A stretch of DNA of 49,387 nt from Fredinandcohnia onubensis (lineage in GTDB: Bacteria > Bacillota > Bacilli > Bacillales > Bacillaceae_L), in the NCBI RefSeq assembly GCF_002734215.1, contig NZ_NSEB01000021.1:1-49387 (forward strand). Direction: 5' to 3'. A model generated the notes under the pieces. That model saw only the letters and a program-made list of their open reading frames with translations, ran no database searches and was not told the DNA's origin. How positions within the stretch are numbered: position 1 is the stretch's first letter; every line of letters begins with the position of its first letter. Below, piece by piece: positions 1-8,478 of the stretch. Made by a program: the position numbers and the translations under genes.

Positions 1-42
1 GTCTACTCTATAGGGTACATTTTACAATCTCCTCATGCTTTC

Positions 43-864
43 TTAAAACCCTCTTCCCCCACCGCCAGATCTGCCGCCGCCGGAAAAAGATGATCCTCCA
101 CCGTTATTTGAATTTCTTTGAATCTTTTGTTGTGTTACGCGTGTATTGTAATGACGGTCCATTTTATTGGTTACAGTAAATGAATTAGATTCTAAATACG
201 TATGGGCTGTTGTCGTCGAGGGCCCTCTGTTGTACATTGCCATTACCCCAACTGAAATAACGCCAACCCCGATTGCAATAGCAAAATAGATTAAAAGTTC
301 TTTAAGTAATTCTCCTTGAGAGGTACTTGATGGATAGGAAGTAGAACTATCCGATTGTGCATATCCACCAGAAGAAGATGGCCCTTCAGGAATTCCTTCA
401 CTCATCGTAGTCTCAAGGTCAGACAAGAACGCTTTCGTGCTTTCACCATACGCTTCCTCTGTTAGGTAAGGATAGACATGGTCTAGAATTTTCTCTACGG
501 TTACATCTGGAAAATAATCAACAATCCGATCGCGTGTAAAGATATACACTTCCCGGTTATCCATGTCAATTAGATACAAAATTCCATCCGCTGTTCCTTC
601 ATAACCGAATCCATGAGTATCATAAAAATCGCTGGCGTAATCTCTTGCTGATTTTCCTTCACTATCATCCGTTGTGACAATACGGATATCCATTTGAAAT
701 TGTTCACTTAGTTGAATTGCTTGCTCCTGCAATTCTACTTTTTCAGTATCTGAGAATAAACTGGCTTGATCAAAAACATGGTCGTTGTCAGCAAATGTAA
801 CAGTCCCAAAAGCTAATAACGTGAGGAGGAAAAATGGAATAAAAAGAACTTTTTTCTTTACCAT
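43..864 (-). CDS. ydjH: TPM-domain membrane protein, YdjH-like
   Basis: Predicted 273-residue membrane protein. An N-terminal signal/anchor segment (residues about 5-24) is followed by a TPM domain (about 30-150, with the DSEGKSARDYASDFYD stretch typical of the family), a Ser-rich linker, one transmembrane helix near 190-212 and a Gly/Ser-rich tail ending GGGGRGF, as in YgcG/YdjH proteins. In B. subtilis YdjG and YdjH form a membrane platform that recruits the SPFH protein YdjI and PspA during envelope stress; the same role is inferred here from the neighbours. The ATG at 864 is chosen over an in-frame codon at 924 because AGGAGGG lies just upstream (about 871-877) and the start overlaps the end of the upstream gene by 7 bases, which suggests coupled translation. 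Family call is confident; exact function is inferred. Confidence 0.85.
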   Translation of the reverse strand: MVKKKVLFIPFFLLTLLAFGTVTFADNDHVFDQASLFSDTEKVELQEQAIQLSEQFQMDIRIVTTDDSEGKSARDYASDFYDTHGFGYEGTADGILYLIDMDNREVYIFTRDRIVDYFPDVTVEKILDHVYPYLTEEAYGESTKAFLSDLETTMSEGIPEGPSSSGGYAQSDSSTSYPSSTSQGELLKELLIYFAIAIGVGVISVGVMAMYNRGPSTTTAHTYLESNSFTVTNKMDRHYNTRVTQQKIQRNSNNGGGSSFSGGGRSGGGGRGF

Positions 865-1937
865 ATAAATAACCCTCCTAACGATAGGACTGCAAAGACA
901 CTGGCTGAAATCATCCCAAACCATTTACTAGCTCTTCCAATACTAATTGGCAAGTCCCCTGCAATTTTTCCAGTTTGACCATTCATCGCAAATATATAGG
1001 TCTTCCCCTTATATTGGTAGGTAAACATCCAAACGGGTAATAAAACATATTTTGCTTTAACATTCGATAGCTTTACGTTTGCATTTTGGATCGAGACCGT
1101 ACTATATCCATGAATGGTACCTTCGAGTAAAGTTCCTATATTATTACGAAGGACGTTGGAAATTCTTCCGTATACATCATTTTGGTTCATATCATACTTT
1201 TCGGCAAAAAAGCCTGACAAATAGGACATCGAAAAATCGGTTAAATCGTTATAGTCATATGGCTCGAGAATGGTCATGAGCTTATCATCCATTTTCTTGG
1301 AACCATCTGCTGGAACATCACGGAATATTGCTTTTCCTTCCCGCATCACCTTATAATATTTTGTTTCAGTATACCTGGTATCCCCTCTGGTATAGGTTCT
1401 AACTCTTCTTGCTTCGCCCTCAATTTTTCCAGAAGTGTTACTATCAAACAACCAAAATGGAACATAGATTCCTGAAAGTTTTTCGAGCTCTGAATTTGAA
1501 GTGAAGAACTTGGGAAGTAGTGGCTTCCCTTTACACCAATTTATAAATAATTCTTCTGCTTTTTTACGGTCAAGTTTAAAAGGAATGACCAACTCTGGGC
1601 GATATTCTCCTTCTAATTGCCTTGGGATAATCGTAGGATTGTGGCAATAATAACAAAATGTTGCAGCAGTGGTATCATCGGTTACAATTTCTGCTCCGCA
1701 ACTACTACACGTATAGCCTGTAGCTTTTTCATCAAATTCCTGATCTAATTCTTTTGCATGATGTAGGGATTCTTTACTTGCTTCTGCCTCTTCCTCAGCT
1801 TTTTCATTATTGATAAAATTTTTCACGTCTTCTTCTGTGAATTCACTTAAACAATAATCACAGGTCCAATTCTGAGTGTCAGCTTTGAATGCTAATGGTC
1901 CCCCGCAGTTAATACATTTATAGACTACAACCCCCAA
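858..1937 (-). CDS. ydjG: Zinc-ribbon membrane protein, YdjG-like
   Basis: A 359-residue protein with two N-terminal zinc ribbons (CINCGG...CDYC at about 8-30 and CSSCGAE...CYYC at about 77-98), a Glu/Ala-rich stretch between them, a long soluble middle region and one C-terminal transmembrane helix (about 338-358). It resembles B. subtilis YdjG, the partner of YdjH in anchoring YdjI and PspA at the membrane. The start is a TTG at 1937: AGAGGTGAT (1943-1951) sits 5 bases upstream, while the nearby ATG at 1942 is out of frame and closes after a few codons. Middle gene of the ydjI-ydjG-ydjH operon: 44 bases after ydjI and overlapping ydjH by 7. The YdjG identity rests on domain order and operon context. 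Confidence 0.82.
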   Translation of the reverse strand: MGVVVYKCINCGGPLAFKADTQNWTCDYCLSEFTEEDVKNFINNEKAEEEAEASKESLHHAKELDQEFDEKATGYTCSSCGAEIVTDDTTAATFCYYCHNPTIIPRQLEGEYRPELVIPFKLDRKKAEELFINWCKGKPLLPKFFTSNSELEKLSGIYVPFWLFDSNTSGKIEGEARRVRTYTRGDTRYTETKYYKVMREGKAIFRDVPADGSKKMDDKLMTILEPYDYNDLTDFSMSYLSGFFAEKYDMNQNDVYGRISNVLRNNIGTLLEGTIHGYSTVSIQNANVKLSNVKAKYVLLPVWMFTYQYKGKTYIFAMNGQTGKIAGDLPISIGRASKWFGMISASVFAVLSLGGLFIW

Positions 1938-1981
1938 CCCATATCACCTCTTCTTCTGTATATGCTTGATTTAGCACATTA

Positions 1982-3268
1982 TTAATGTTCAAAACGAGAT
2001 CCACACTCCGGACAGAATTTTGCATTTTGATTAGCAGGTTTAAACCCACATTTTTGACATGTTAGTTCTTCAGGCTTTTTACTGCCACAGTTTGAGCAGA
2101 ACTTCCCGCTATTTTCTTGGCCACATTGACATTTCCACGTTTCTTTATTTGCTTGTTCTTTGGGTGACCCACATTCTGAGCAAAAATTACCTGTATTTGT
2201 TTGACCACAAGAACATTTCCATTGATTAGGATTCTCCACTTCTTGATTTTGCTGTTTTTGCGCTTGCTGCTGCATTTGCTGACGATTCGATTCAGACGCA
2301 GCGCCCATAAATCCACTGCTACCTTGCATCCCCATTCCCATGCCTAAAAATCCTTGCATCGATCCAGCATCATTGGAACCAGCGGCTTCTAAGCCTCTTG
2401 CAATGGCACCTTGGACATATCCTTCACGAACTGACGGGTCTTGAAGCATGGCACCTTGGTTTCTCATGTTTATCAGTTTTTGTGATTCATCATCATACGT
2501 AATACTGTTGATTCCCACGGATTCTACCTGCATTCCGCGCATCCGCGTCCAGTCTTCATCAAGGACTTCTGCCATATACTTTGCAAGTTCCATTCCTTTT
2601 GAAGTGACGTGCGAAATTCGGATCCCATCTGCGGACATTTTGTTGATTGCCGTTTGCAAAGCATTCATATATTCAGATAAGTATTGTCCATTAATGTCAT
2701 TGATATCAACATTCGTTTTATTTCGAGGAATGGCTTCCATGAAAAATTTGAGCGGGTCAACAATTTTTATAGAATAGCTCCCGTGAGTTCGTAAAAATAA
2801 TTCCGCATTATAAAAATTGTCAAAGTAGTTGATCGGGTTACGTGTACCAAATTTAATCCCTTTTATTTCTTGAAGATTAATAAAATACACTTTTTGAGAT
2901 GAAGATGGAACACCACCAAACTTAAAACGATTGAAGGTTTCGTATAAAGCTTCTTCAAATTGACCGTTAAATAAGGATGGTTGAGAAGAGTTTACAACTT
3001 GGTAATAGCCCTCTTCTGCTGTGTAATCCACGATTTTTCCTCCATCAACTAGAAGCATAAATTGATTTGGATACACATGGATGATTGAGCCGTTTGAAAT
3101 CGTGGAATCTGTTCCTTTAAAATTTTGATTTCGCCGATCTTTAGCCCGTACTTTTACACCTACCGACATAACGGTTGTATCACTCATCTCTTGTGGTTCA
3201 ATTACCTCAAGCCATTGATCTGCTAAGTTTCCTTTTACCGCACTAACTGCTGCTTTAATAATTCCCAT
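1982..3268 (-). CDS. ydjI: SPFH-domain protein with C-terminal zinc ribbons, YdjI-like
   Basis: A 428-residue cytosolic SPFH (stomatin/prohibitin/flotillin) protein. It opens with MGIIKAAVSAVKGNLADQW and the SPFH domain covers about residues 30-260. A Gly/Met/Gln-rich linker (about 295-345) follows, then three zinc ribbons in tandem over 350-428, each with paired CxxC knuckles. In B. subtilis YdjI needs YdjG/YdjH for membrane localisation and in turn recruits PspA. The triple zinc-ribbon tail may make the protein longer than the B. subtilis one; I could not compare lengths directly. The ATG at 3268 has AAGGAGGGG upstream. First gene of the operon, about 80 bases behind a sigma-W-type promoter. 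pspA, the partner in B. subtilis, is not in this window. Confidence 0.85.
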   Translation of the reverse strand: MGIIKAAVSAVKGNLADQWLEVIEPQEMSDTTVMSVGVKVRAKDRRNQNFKGTDSTISNGSIIHVYPNQFMLLVDGGKIVDYTAEEGYYQVVNSSQPSLFNGQFEEALYETFNRFKFGGVPSSSQKVYFINLQEIKGIKFGTRNPINYFDNFYNAELFLRTHGSYSIKIVDPLKFFMEAIPRNKTNVDINDINGQYLSEYMNALQTAINKMSADGIRISHVTSKGMELAKYMAEVLDEDWTRMRGMQVESVGINSITYDDESQKLINMRNQGAMLQDPSVREGYVQGAIARGLEAAGSNDAGSMQGFLGMGMGMQGSSGFMGAASESNRQQMQQQAQKQQNQEVENPNQWKCSCGQTNTGNFCSECGSPKEQANKETWKCQCGQENSGKFCSNCGSKKPEELTCQKCGFKPANQNAKFCPECGSRFEH

Positions 3269-3350
3269 TTAAACCCCTCCTTACAAAACTAAAACCTTAT
3301 TTAAGAATATGAAAAATTCGTTTTTACAATTTCCTCTGTTAGTAATGTAC

Positions 3351-3376
3351 TACGATTTATTAGGCAATAAGTTTCA
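3351..3376 (-). promoter_or_regulatory. Sigma-W-type ECF promoter of ydjI-ydjG-ydjH
   Basis: On the minus strand TGAAAC (3371-3376) and CGTA (3351-3354) are separated by exactly 16 bases, a perfect match to the B. subtilis sigma-W consensus. It lies about 80 bases before the ydjI start codon. The pspA-ydjGHI operon of B. subtilis is a known sigma-W target, so sequence and context agree. Confidence 0.85.
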
Positions 3377-3412
3377 TATTCAGTTTAATTAAGAAATTTC
3401 CGACAAAGAAAT

Positions 3413-3437
3413 AACTGAGTGGAAAACCCACTCAGTT
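3413..3437 (-). terminator. Rho-independent terminator of the aminotransferase gene
   Basis: Ten-base-pair stem AACTGAGTGG/CCACTCAGTT with a 5-base loop, followed on the minus strand by ATTTCTTTG. It lies between the aminotransferase stop codon and the ydj promoter. Confidence 0.75.
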
Positions 3438-3492
3438 GTTATCATTTCCTATACTAACTAATTACATCAAAAGGGTCTGGCAATTAAATCGT

Positions 3493-4650
3493 TTACTTTC
3501 TTAATGAGGCCAAGAATACATTTTGTGCTGCATTTACTCCTGCACCGGGCTCAAAGCTATAGGAAAAGTCTTGTAAACCAGCTTCCATTAGGGAAACTGC
3601 TTGAAGGACATCACTAGGGAAGCAATAGCCCATATGTCCAAATCTGAAAATCTTGCCTTGGAGATGGCCAAGTCCCCCAGCAAAATCTAGGTGATATTCC
3701 TTCTTAAGATGTCCTAAATAGGCTGAAAGATCCAATCCTTCTGGGGCACGGATTGCCGTAATTGTAGGTGATGCATACTCGTCACTCGTTAATAATTCTA
3801 TTGATAAGGCTTTCATAGATTCCCGAACCATGTTTTTCATGACATCGTGTCGTTCAACCGTTTTTGAAAATCCGCCTTCCTCTTCTATTAAATCGCACAC
3901 AGCAGATAGACCCATTATGAGCGAAATAGAAGGAGTATTAGGCGTCATTCCTTTTGCTGCCCATTCACGATAGCTTAATAGATTTAAATAATAAGCAGAG
4001 GTGTTATTGGCTTCAATTACTTCCCAGGCTCTTTCACTAACAGCTACAAGTGCAAGTCCAGGTGGAAGCATCATCGCTTTTTGTGAACCTGTTACCAATA
4101 TATCAATTCCCCATTGATCCATTTCAGCAGGGGCTCCTCCGATACAGCTTACTCCATCAACTATAAACAGAGCGTCAGAGTGATTATGAACCACTTCAGC
4201 CAGTTGCTCAATCGGATTTAAAATTCCTGTAGAAGTTTCATTATACGTAGCAAAAACGGCCTTAATATTAGATAGCGGTTTCAAAAATTCATTTAGGGCT
4301 TCCTCTGTACAAGCTTCACCCCAATTTTTAACTAGTTTATGTACAGTTAAGCCATATTTTTCACAAATAGAAACGAAATAATCTCCAAAGGCTCCTACTG
4401 TGATGACGACTACTTCATCTCCAGGGGAAACAGTATTTACTACAGCTGCTTCTAATGCTGCTGTTCCTCCTGAGGGAAGAAGTAAAATATCTTGCTTAGT
4501 TCCAAAGATAGGTTTCACACGTTGTGTGGCATCTTTGTATAACTTTACAAATTCTTCAGTACGATGACTAAACATATCCTGAGCCATTGCCAGTTCAACT
4601 TTTTTCGGAATTGGAGTAGGTCCAGGATGTCTTAGAATAAGTGGATACAT
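3493..4650 (-). CDS. Class V PLP-dependent aminotransferase (alanine/serine-glyoxylate type)
   Basis: A 385-residue fold-type I PLP enzyme. The N-terminal motif HPGPTPIP (8-15), GGTAALEAA (61-69), VDGVSCIGG (164-172, Asp165 expected to hold the pyridine nitrogen) and TGSQKAMM (188-195, Lys191 expected to bind PLP) are those of alanine-glyoxylate, serine-pyruvate and (S)-ureidoglycine-glyoxylate aminotransferases. The amino donor cannot be told from sequence; PucG of purine catabolism is one possible relative, but no purine genes are nearby. The ATG at 4650 follows GGAGGT (4658-4663) with a 7-base gap; the in-frame GTG at 4677 has no good ribosome binding site. Single-gene unit with its own terminator. 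The 181 bases upstream (4651-4831) show no other feature. Confidence 0.82.
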   Translation of the reverse strand: MYPLILRHPGPTPIPKKVELAMAQDMFSHRTEEFVKLYKDATQRVKPIFGTKQDILLLPSGGTAALEAAVVNTVSPGDEVVVITVGAFGDYFVSICEKYGLTVHKLVKNWGEACTEEALNEFLKPLSNIKAVFATYNETSTGILNPIEQLAEVVHNHSDALFIVDGVSCIGGAPAEMDQWGIDILVTGSQKAMMLPPGLALVAVSERAWEVIEANNTSAYYLNLLSYREWAAKGMTPNTPSISLIMGLSAVCDLIEEEGGFSKTVERHDVMKNMVRESMKALSIELLTSDEYASPTITAIRAPEGLDLSAYLGHLKKEYHLDFAGGLGHLQGKIFRFGHMGYCFPSDVLQAVSLMEAGLQDFSYSFEPGAGVNAAQNVFLASLRK

Positions 4651-4831
4651 ATTTATTACCTCCATTTTGACTTCCACACTTATAATCGCTTTAGTTTAAT
4701 AATGAAGCCAGACCCTGCATTGCTTTCCACATTATTCTAACACATTCGGTCGTATTTCGGTGCTTTTTTAGTCGTTACGAAAGCAACAATTACAGCCTAG
4801 TTGTATTTTTGTGAAAACTGACAACATCTTT

Positions 4832-5506
4832 CTACTTTCTATATAAAAGCTTCTGAACGATTTTCATAAAGTCATCAATTGTAGGGAAATATGTGCTCTG
4901 TTGGTTATACCACTTACGAACTGTATCCACGACCCAAAACGGTACCGCTTTTCCGTCTATCATATGATAATATTCTTCATATCCTTTTTTTAGGTGTTCC
5001 CATCGAAAATCATTACCCGGATGAATGTATTCGGAAACATCAAGGATTTTTGCTCTTCCGTTTTGTAATAATATATTTTTCAGGTGGATATCACGAGGGT
5101 TTAGCCCCTTGCTACGTACATAACTTCTTGCTTCCTCCACATCTTCTACAACTTGTTCCGGGATATGAATTCCTTGGAGGATGCAGTCATATAGAGTGAT
5201 ACCTTCCTCGTAGCTTAAAACAAGGTAATGATCTTTAGAAGCAAAGCATTTAGAAAAGAATGATGATTCACCTAGGATCTGATAAACATCTGCCTCAGCC
5301 TTAACTTTGGCAACTTTGTCTTTCGCATATTTCTTAAATGCGTATTCTGGGGCATTAAGGAATTGAAAAACGGCTGCATCTGTGCCGACACCGATACAGT
5401 TTAACTCATCAGCATCACCAATAATGGTGACTGGCTCGTTATTTGGGTTTGATAAAACAGTTATGTTAGATAGTGAATCAAAAGCAATCTCCCAATTTCG
5501 TTCCAC
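4832..5506 (-). CDS. Small atypical serine/threonine protein kinase-like protein
   Basis: A 224-residue compact kinase-fold protein. Visible motifs: a Gly-rich loop GVGTDAAVF (39-47), AFKKY with Lys58/59 as the likely ATP-binding lysine, a catalytic-loop equivalent PRDIHLKNILL (Asp139 and Asn144 in the right spacing), and ILDVSEY in place of DFG (Asp156 kept, Phe-Gly lost). The His of HRD is also absent. It resembles small predicted kinases of Bacillus (YrzF/YbdM type); which one is not certain. Substrate unknown; it may act on protein or on a small molecule. Starts with GTG at 5506 behind GGAGAGA; an ATG two bases upstream (5508) is out of frame. It stands alone between the aminotransferase and a hydrolase. 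Confidence 0.65.
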   Translation of the reverse strand: MERNWEIAFDSLSNITVLSNPNNEPVTIIGDADELNCIGVGTDAAVFQFLNAPEYAFKKYAKDKVAKVKAEADVYQILGESSFFSKCFASKDHYLVLSYEEGITLYDCILQGIHIPEQVVEDVEEARSYVRSKGLNPRDIHLKNILLQNGRAKILDVSEYIHPGNDFRWEHLKKGYEEYYHMIDGKAVPFWVVDTVRKWYNQQSTYFPTIDDFMKIVQKLLYRK

Positions 5507-5623
5507 ATAATCTCTCCAATCGTCAGCTGAATAAAATCAATTATCTATTTTATGAGTATTTTTTTATTTTACTCCTTTAAAAAAGCGGATAGCAAGGTAT
5601 TGGTCTTATTCGTTGCAAATTAA

Positions 5624-5649
5624 AAAGAGGGCCACTTACGACCCTCTTT
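5624..5649 (-). terminator. Rho-independent terminator of the alpha/beta hydrolase gene
   Basis: Eight-base-pair stem AAAGAGGG/CCCTCTTT with a 10-base loop, followed on the minus strand by TTTTTAATTT. It lies just after the hydrolase stop at 5664. Confidence 0.8.
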
Positions 5650-5663
5650 CCGCAAATAAATTT

Positions 5664-6479
5664 TTATAATCCCTTCACCCATCTTGCAGCCATCTCAATC
5701 CAATTCTCTACCTCCGGCTGAATGTGCTTGTCTCTTCCTTTTGACTGCGTTTCCTCTGTACCAAGTGATAGTCCATGAACACCTTCAGGATAAATATGCA
5801 TTTCGAGCGGGACTTTCTGTTTTAATAAACTTTGTGCAAATAGCATGCTGTTCTCAACAGGAACAGACGCATCTGATACCGTATGCCATAAAAATGTGGG
5901 TGGGGTTTCAGACGTTACTTGGTTTTCCAAGGATAAAAATTCTCGTAGCTCTTGGTCCTCAAACTTATCACCTAATAAAGCTCGGAAACTACCCTCGTGA
6001 GCATGTGGACCAGAAGAAATAACTGGGTAACTTAGGACTAATCCATTCGGTTTGATTTGTTCTTTTGAATAGGTTAATTGTTCTGATAAAAAATCTTTAT
6101 CCCAGAACACGCCTAAGCTTGCAGTTAAATGGCCACCTGCTGAAAAGCCCATAACAATGATTTTGCTGGGGTCTACATTCCAGTTTTCTGCATTTTCACG
6201 AATTAATCCGACCGCATTTGCCAACTGGCAAAGGGCTGTCGGGAATACAGATGGTTCCACACTATATCTAAGAACACTTGTGTGATATCCTTTACTCAGC
6301 ATTTGGATGGCAACTGGTTCAGCCTCTCGGTCAGACGTATGTACATAGCCACCACCAGGGCATATGACAATCATTGGACGTCTACGGTCTGGGTCAATAC
6401 TTTCCGAATTATTTAGAAGATACGTGAATAATTCAGCTTTTTCGTTATTGTGTTTTAGTACGTGTTTTTCGTGAATCAT
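5664..6479 (-). CDS. Alpha/beta hydrolase, acetyl-esterase (BD-FAE) type
   Basis: A 271-residue cytosolic alpha/beta hydrolase close to the xylan acetyl-esterase/BD-FAE group. Oxyanion-hole motif PGGGYVH (41-47), nucleophile elbow GFSAGG with Ser113, probable acid Asp203 in SDASVPVENS and His235 in EGVHGLSLG. No signal peptide, so it probably deacetylates imported oligosaccharides or other small esters. The ATG at 6479 is preferred (AAAGGGTGGG upstream) over an in-frame GTG at 6509, which also has a possible site (AGGTGG), so a 281-residue form cannot be excluded. It has its own terminator, and the convergent-free spacing suggests a single-gene unit. Confidence 0.8.
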   Translation of the reverse strand: MIHEKHVLKHNNEKAELFTYLLNNSESIDPDRRRPMIVICPGGGYVHTSDREAEPVAIQMLSKGYHTSVLRYSVEPSVFPTALCQLANAVGLIRENAENWNVDPSKIIVMGFSAGGHLTASLGVFWDKDFLSEQLTYSKEQIKPNGLVLSYPVISSGPHAHEGSFRALLGDKFEDQELREFLSLENQVTSETPPTFLWHTVSDASVPVENSMLFAQSLLKQKVPLEMHIYPEGVHGLSLGTEETQSKGRDKHIQPEVENWIEMAARWVKGL

Positions 6480-6556
6480 GTTTTCCCACCCTTTTATAAT
6501 AATTTCCACCTATATAAATTTTCGACATTTATTTTTGACTTCCTTCAGGCAAAACA

Positions 6557-6582
6557 AAAAAGGAGGTCGGTCCCTCCTTTTT
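6557..6582 (-). terminator. Terminator of the yknXYZ operon
   Basis: Ten-base-pair stem AAAAAGGAGG/CCTCCTTTTT with a 6-base loop, with TTTTTTG on the minus strand, 11 bases past the yknZ stop. Confidence 0.85.
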
Positions 6583-6592
6583 AGATCCATCC

Positions 6593-7804
6593 TTATTCGT
6601 AACGTAATGCATCAATCGGACTAAGTTTAGAGGCTTTGTTTGCTGGTAAGATTCCAAAGATGATACCAATGAAAGCGGAGAAGCCTACGCCGATTATGAC
6701 AATCATTGGACTAACGGTCGCAGTGATTGGCGCAAATTGAGATACAAGAATGGTCCCTATCGTTGCAAGTCCGATTCCGAGCATACCTCCTAGTGAGGTT
6801 AATGTCGCTGATTCAATTAAAAATTGCAGTAAAATTCGCCCCCGAGTTGCTCCTAGGGCTTTTCGTAAACCAATTTCCCTCGTTCTTTCAGTAACGGAAA
6901 CGAGCATGATGTTCATAACACCGATGCCACCCACTAATAATGAAATTCCCGCAATACTTCCAATAACTAAAGTCATGATTGTAATGACAGTATCTACTTC
7001 TTGTTCATATTCAGAAAAATCGTTTACCGTATACATCCCATCCTCGAGTTTTTTGGCCACCGTGAGGGTATCAGCTGCAGATCGACCGATTTCAGATATT
7101 CGCTCTGGATCGTCTGCAATTATAGCTAAACGTTCGATTTCTCGATTGCCAAACATCATTGAAATGACTCCTCGTGGCATGAGCATTTCCCCTGATTCAT
7201 TATACCGATATTGCTCAGGGATAGGTGACTCGTAGACTCCGATTAACTTGTATGGGTTACCATTCAGATCGACGATTTCACCGATAATATTTTCTTTATC
7301 TTGAAAGAATTTTTCCCTTGCGACAGTATCGATCATCACTACCCGGTTTCTTCCATCATTATCTCTCGCATTGATTGGTCGTCCCTCAACAATTTGAATG
7401 TTTCGAGCTGTAAAGAACTCAGGTCCAACTCCGGTAATTTCCATTTCTCCCTGTTGGTCATTATAGATCAACGGCCCCCAGCCTTGGTTTGTAGCGATAA
7501 CTGCTTTTACACCTGGAACTACCGAAAGGGTTTCAACGTCGTCGGAAGTTAATTCAGGTTCCATCCAGAACATTTCTGATTCTTCTTCTCCTTCTTTTGG
7601 CATCGGCTGATACCAAATATCGACTGCATTTTTTTCGATACTAAATAATTCCTCTGTCATTTTCGTTTTGGCCCCTTGGCCGATTGCAACAATAATAATT
7701 ACAGCCGCCACACCAATGATGATTCCCAGCATCGTCAAAATGGACCTAACCTTATGATTCCAGATCGAGGATAATGCTACTTTAAAGCTTTCTAATAGAC
7801 TCAT
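6593..7804 (-). CDS. yknZ: MacB-like ABC transporter permease, YknZ-like
   Basis: A 403-residue permease with the MacB topology: TM1 at about 20-42 (after a typical N-terminal coupling helix with NHKVRSILTMLG), a large extracytoplasmic MacB-PCD domain (45-270) and three C-terminal helices (about 275-300, 325-350, 365-390) carrying the FtsX motif MLVSVTERTREIGLRKALGA. In B. subtilis YknWXYZ protects against the SdpC toxin; a role in export or resistance to toxic peptides is inferred. Its ATG overlaps the yknY stop codon (ATGA), so translation is coupled. Last gene of the operon. No yknW gene is visible. Confidence 0.85.
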   Translation of the reverse strand: MSLLESFKVALSSIWNHKVRSILTMLGIIIGVAAVIIIVAIGQGAKTKMTEELFSIEKNAVDIWYQPMPKEGEEESEMFWMEPELTSDDVETLSVVPGVKAVIATNQGWGPLIYNDQQGEMEITGVGPEFFTARNIQIVEGRPINARDNDGRNRVVMIDTVAREKFFQDKENIIGEIVDLNGNPYKLIGVYESPIPEQYRYNESGEMLMPRGVISMMFGNREIERLAIIADDPERISEIGRSAADTLTVAKKLEDGMYTVNDFSEYEQEVDTVITIMTLVIGSIAGISLLVGGIGVMNIMLVSVTERTREIGLRKALGATRGRILLQFLIESATLTSLGGMLGIGLATIGTILVSQFAPITATVSPMIVIIGVGFSAFIGIIFGILPANKASKLSPIDALRYE

Positions 7805-8478
7805 AGCCTTCTCCTTTGGTCATCCGTTATCAACCCATCTTTTAATGTGATAACCCTATTTGCGTATGCTGCAACTTCATCCTCATGCGTAACAATGATG
7901 ACAGTTCTTCCTTCTTTATTTAGTTGAACCATTAACTCCATGATTTGCTCGCTCGTCTTAGAATCAAGAGCTCCAGTTGGCTCGTCTGCTAACACAATTG
8001 AAGGATTATTTACAAGGGCTCTCGCAATTGCAACCCTTTGTTTTTGGCCACCAGAGAGCTCATTTGGCAAGTGCTTGACTCGGTCTCCAAGTCCGACCTT
8101 GTCTAACATTTGTTTGGCTCTGTCAATACGTTCCCGCTTTGGAACTCCTGCATAAATTAGCGGAGATTCAACATTTTTTAGTGCATTATGACGTGGTAAA
8201 AGAAAGAATTGCTGAAACACGAAACCGATATGCTGGTTACGCAATTTTGCTAACTTTCGATCCTTTACGAGTCCTATTTCTTCATCGTTCAATTCAAACG
8301 AGCCTGAAGTTGGGGAATCTAGGAAACCAATAATATTCATTAAGGTAGATTTTCCTGAACCAGATGGCCCCATGATGGCAATAAATTCCCCGTCCTCAAT
8401 GGTTAAATCAATTCCGTGCAAAACAGGTACCTCAAGAGCCCCGTTTCCATAAACCTTTGTAATCTTACTCAACTTCAT
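7801..8478 (-). CDS. yknY: ABC transporter ATP-binding protein, YknY-like
   Basis: A 225-residue MacB/LolD-type ATPase. Walker A GPSGSGKST (37-45), signature ELSGGQKQRVAIARAL (about 138-153), Walker B IVLADEPTGALD and H-loop IIVTHED are all intact. It powers the YknX/YknZ machine. The ATG at 8478 lies inside the end of yknX (14-base overlap with that gene) without a clear ribosome binding site, so expression probably depends on translation of yknX. Confidence 0.88.
   Translation of the reverse strand: MKLSKITKVYGNGALEVPVLHGIDLTIEDGEFIAIMGPSGSGKSTLMNIIGFLDSPTSGSFELNDEEIGLVKDRKLAKLRNQHIGFVFQQFFLLPRHNALKNVESPLIYAGVPKRERIDRAKQMLDKVGLGDRVKHLPNELSGGQKQRVAIARALVNNPSIVLADEPTGALDSKTSEQIMELMVQLNKEGRTVIIVTHEDEVAAYANRVITLKDGLITDDQRRRL

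Noticed and set aside
1-42. Minus-strand ribosome binding site (GAGGAG) followed by ATG at 20
   Set aside because: The frame closes after five codons with TAG, so there is no gene; a leader peptide cannot be shown from 42 bases.
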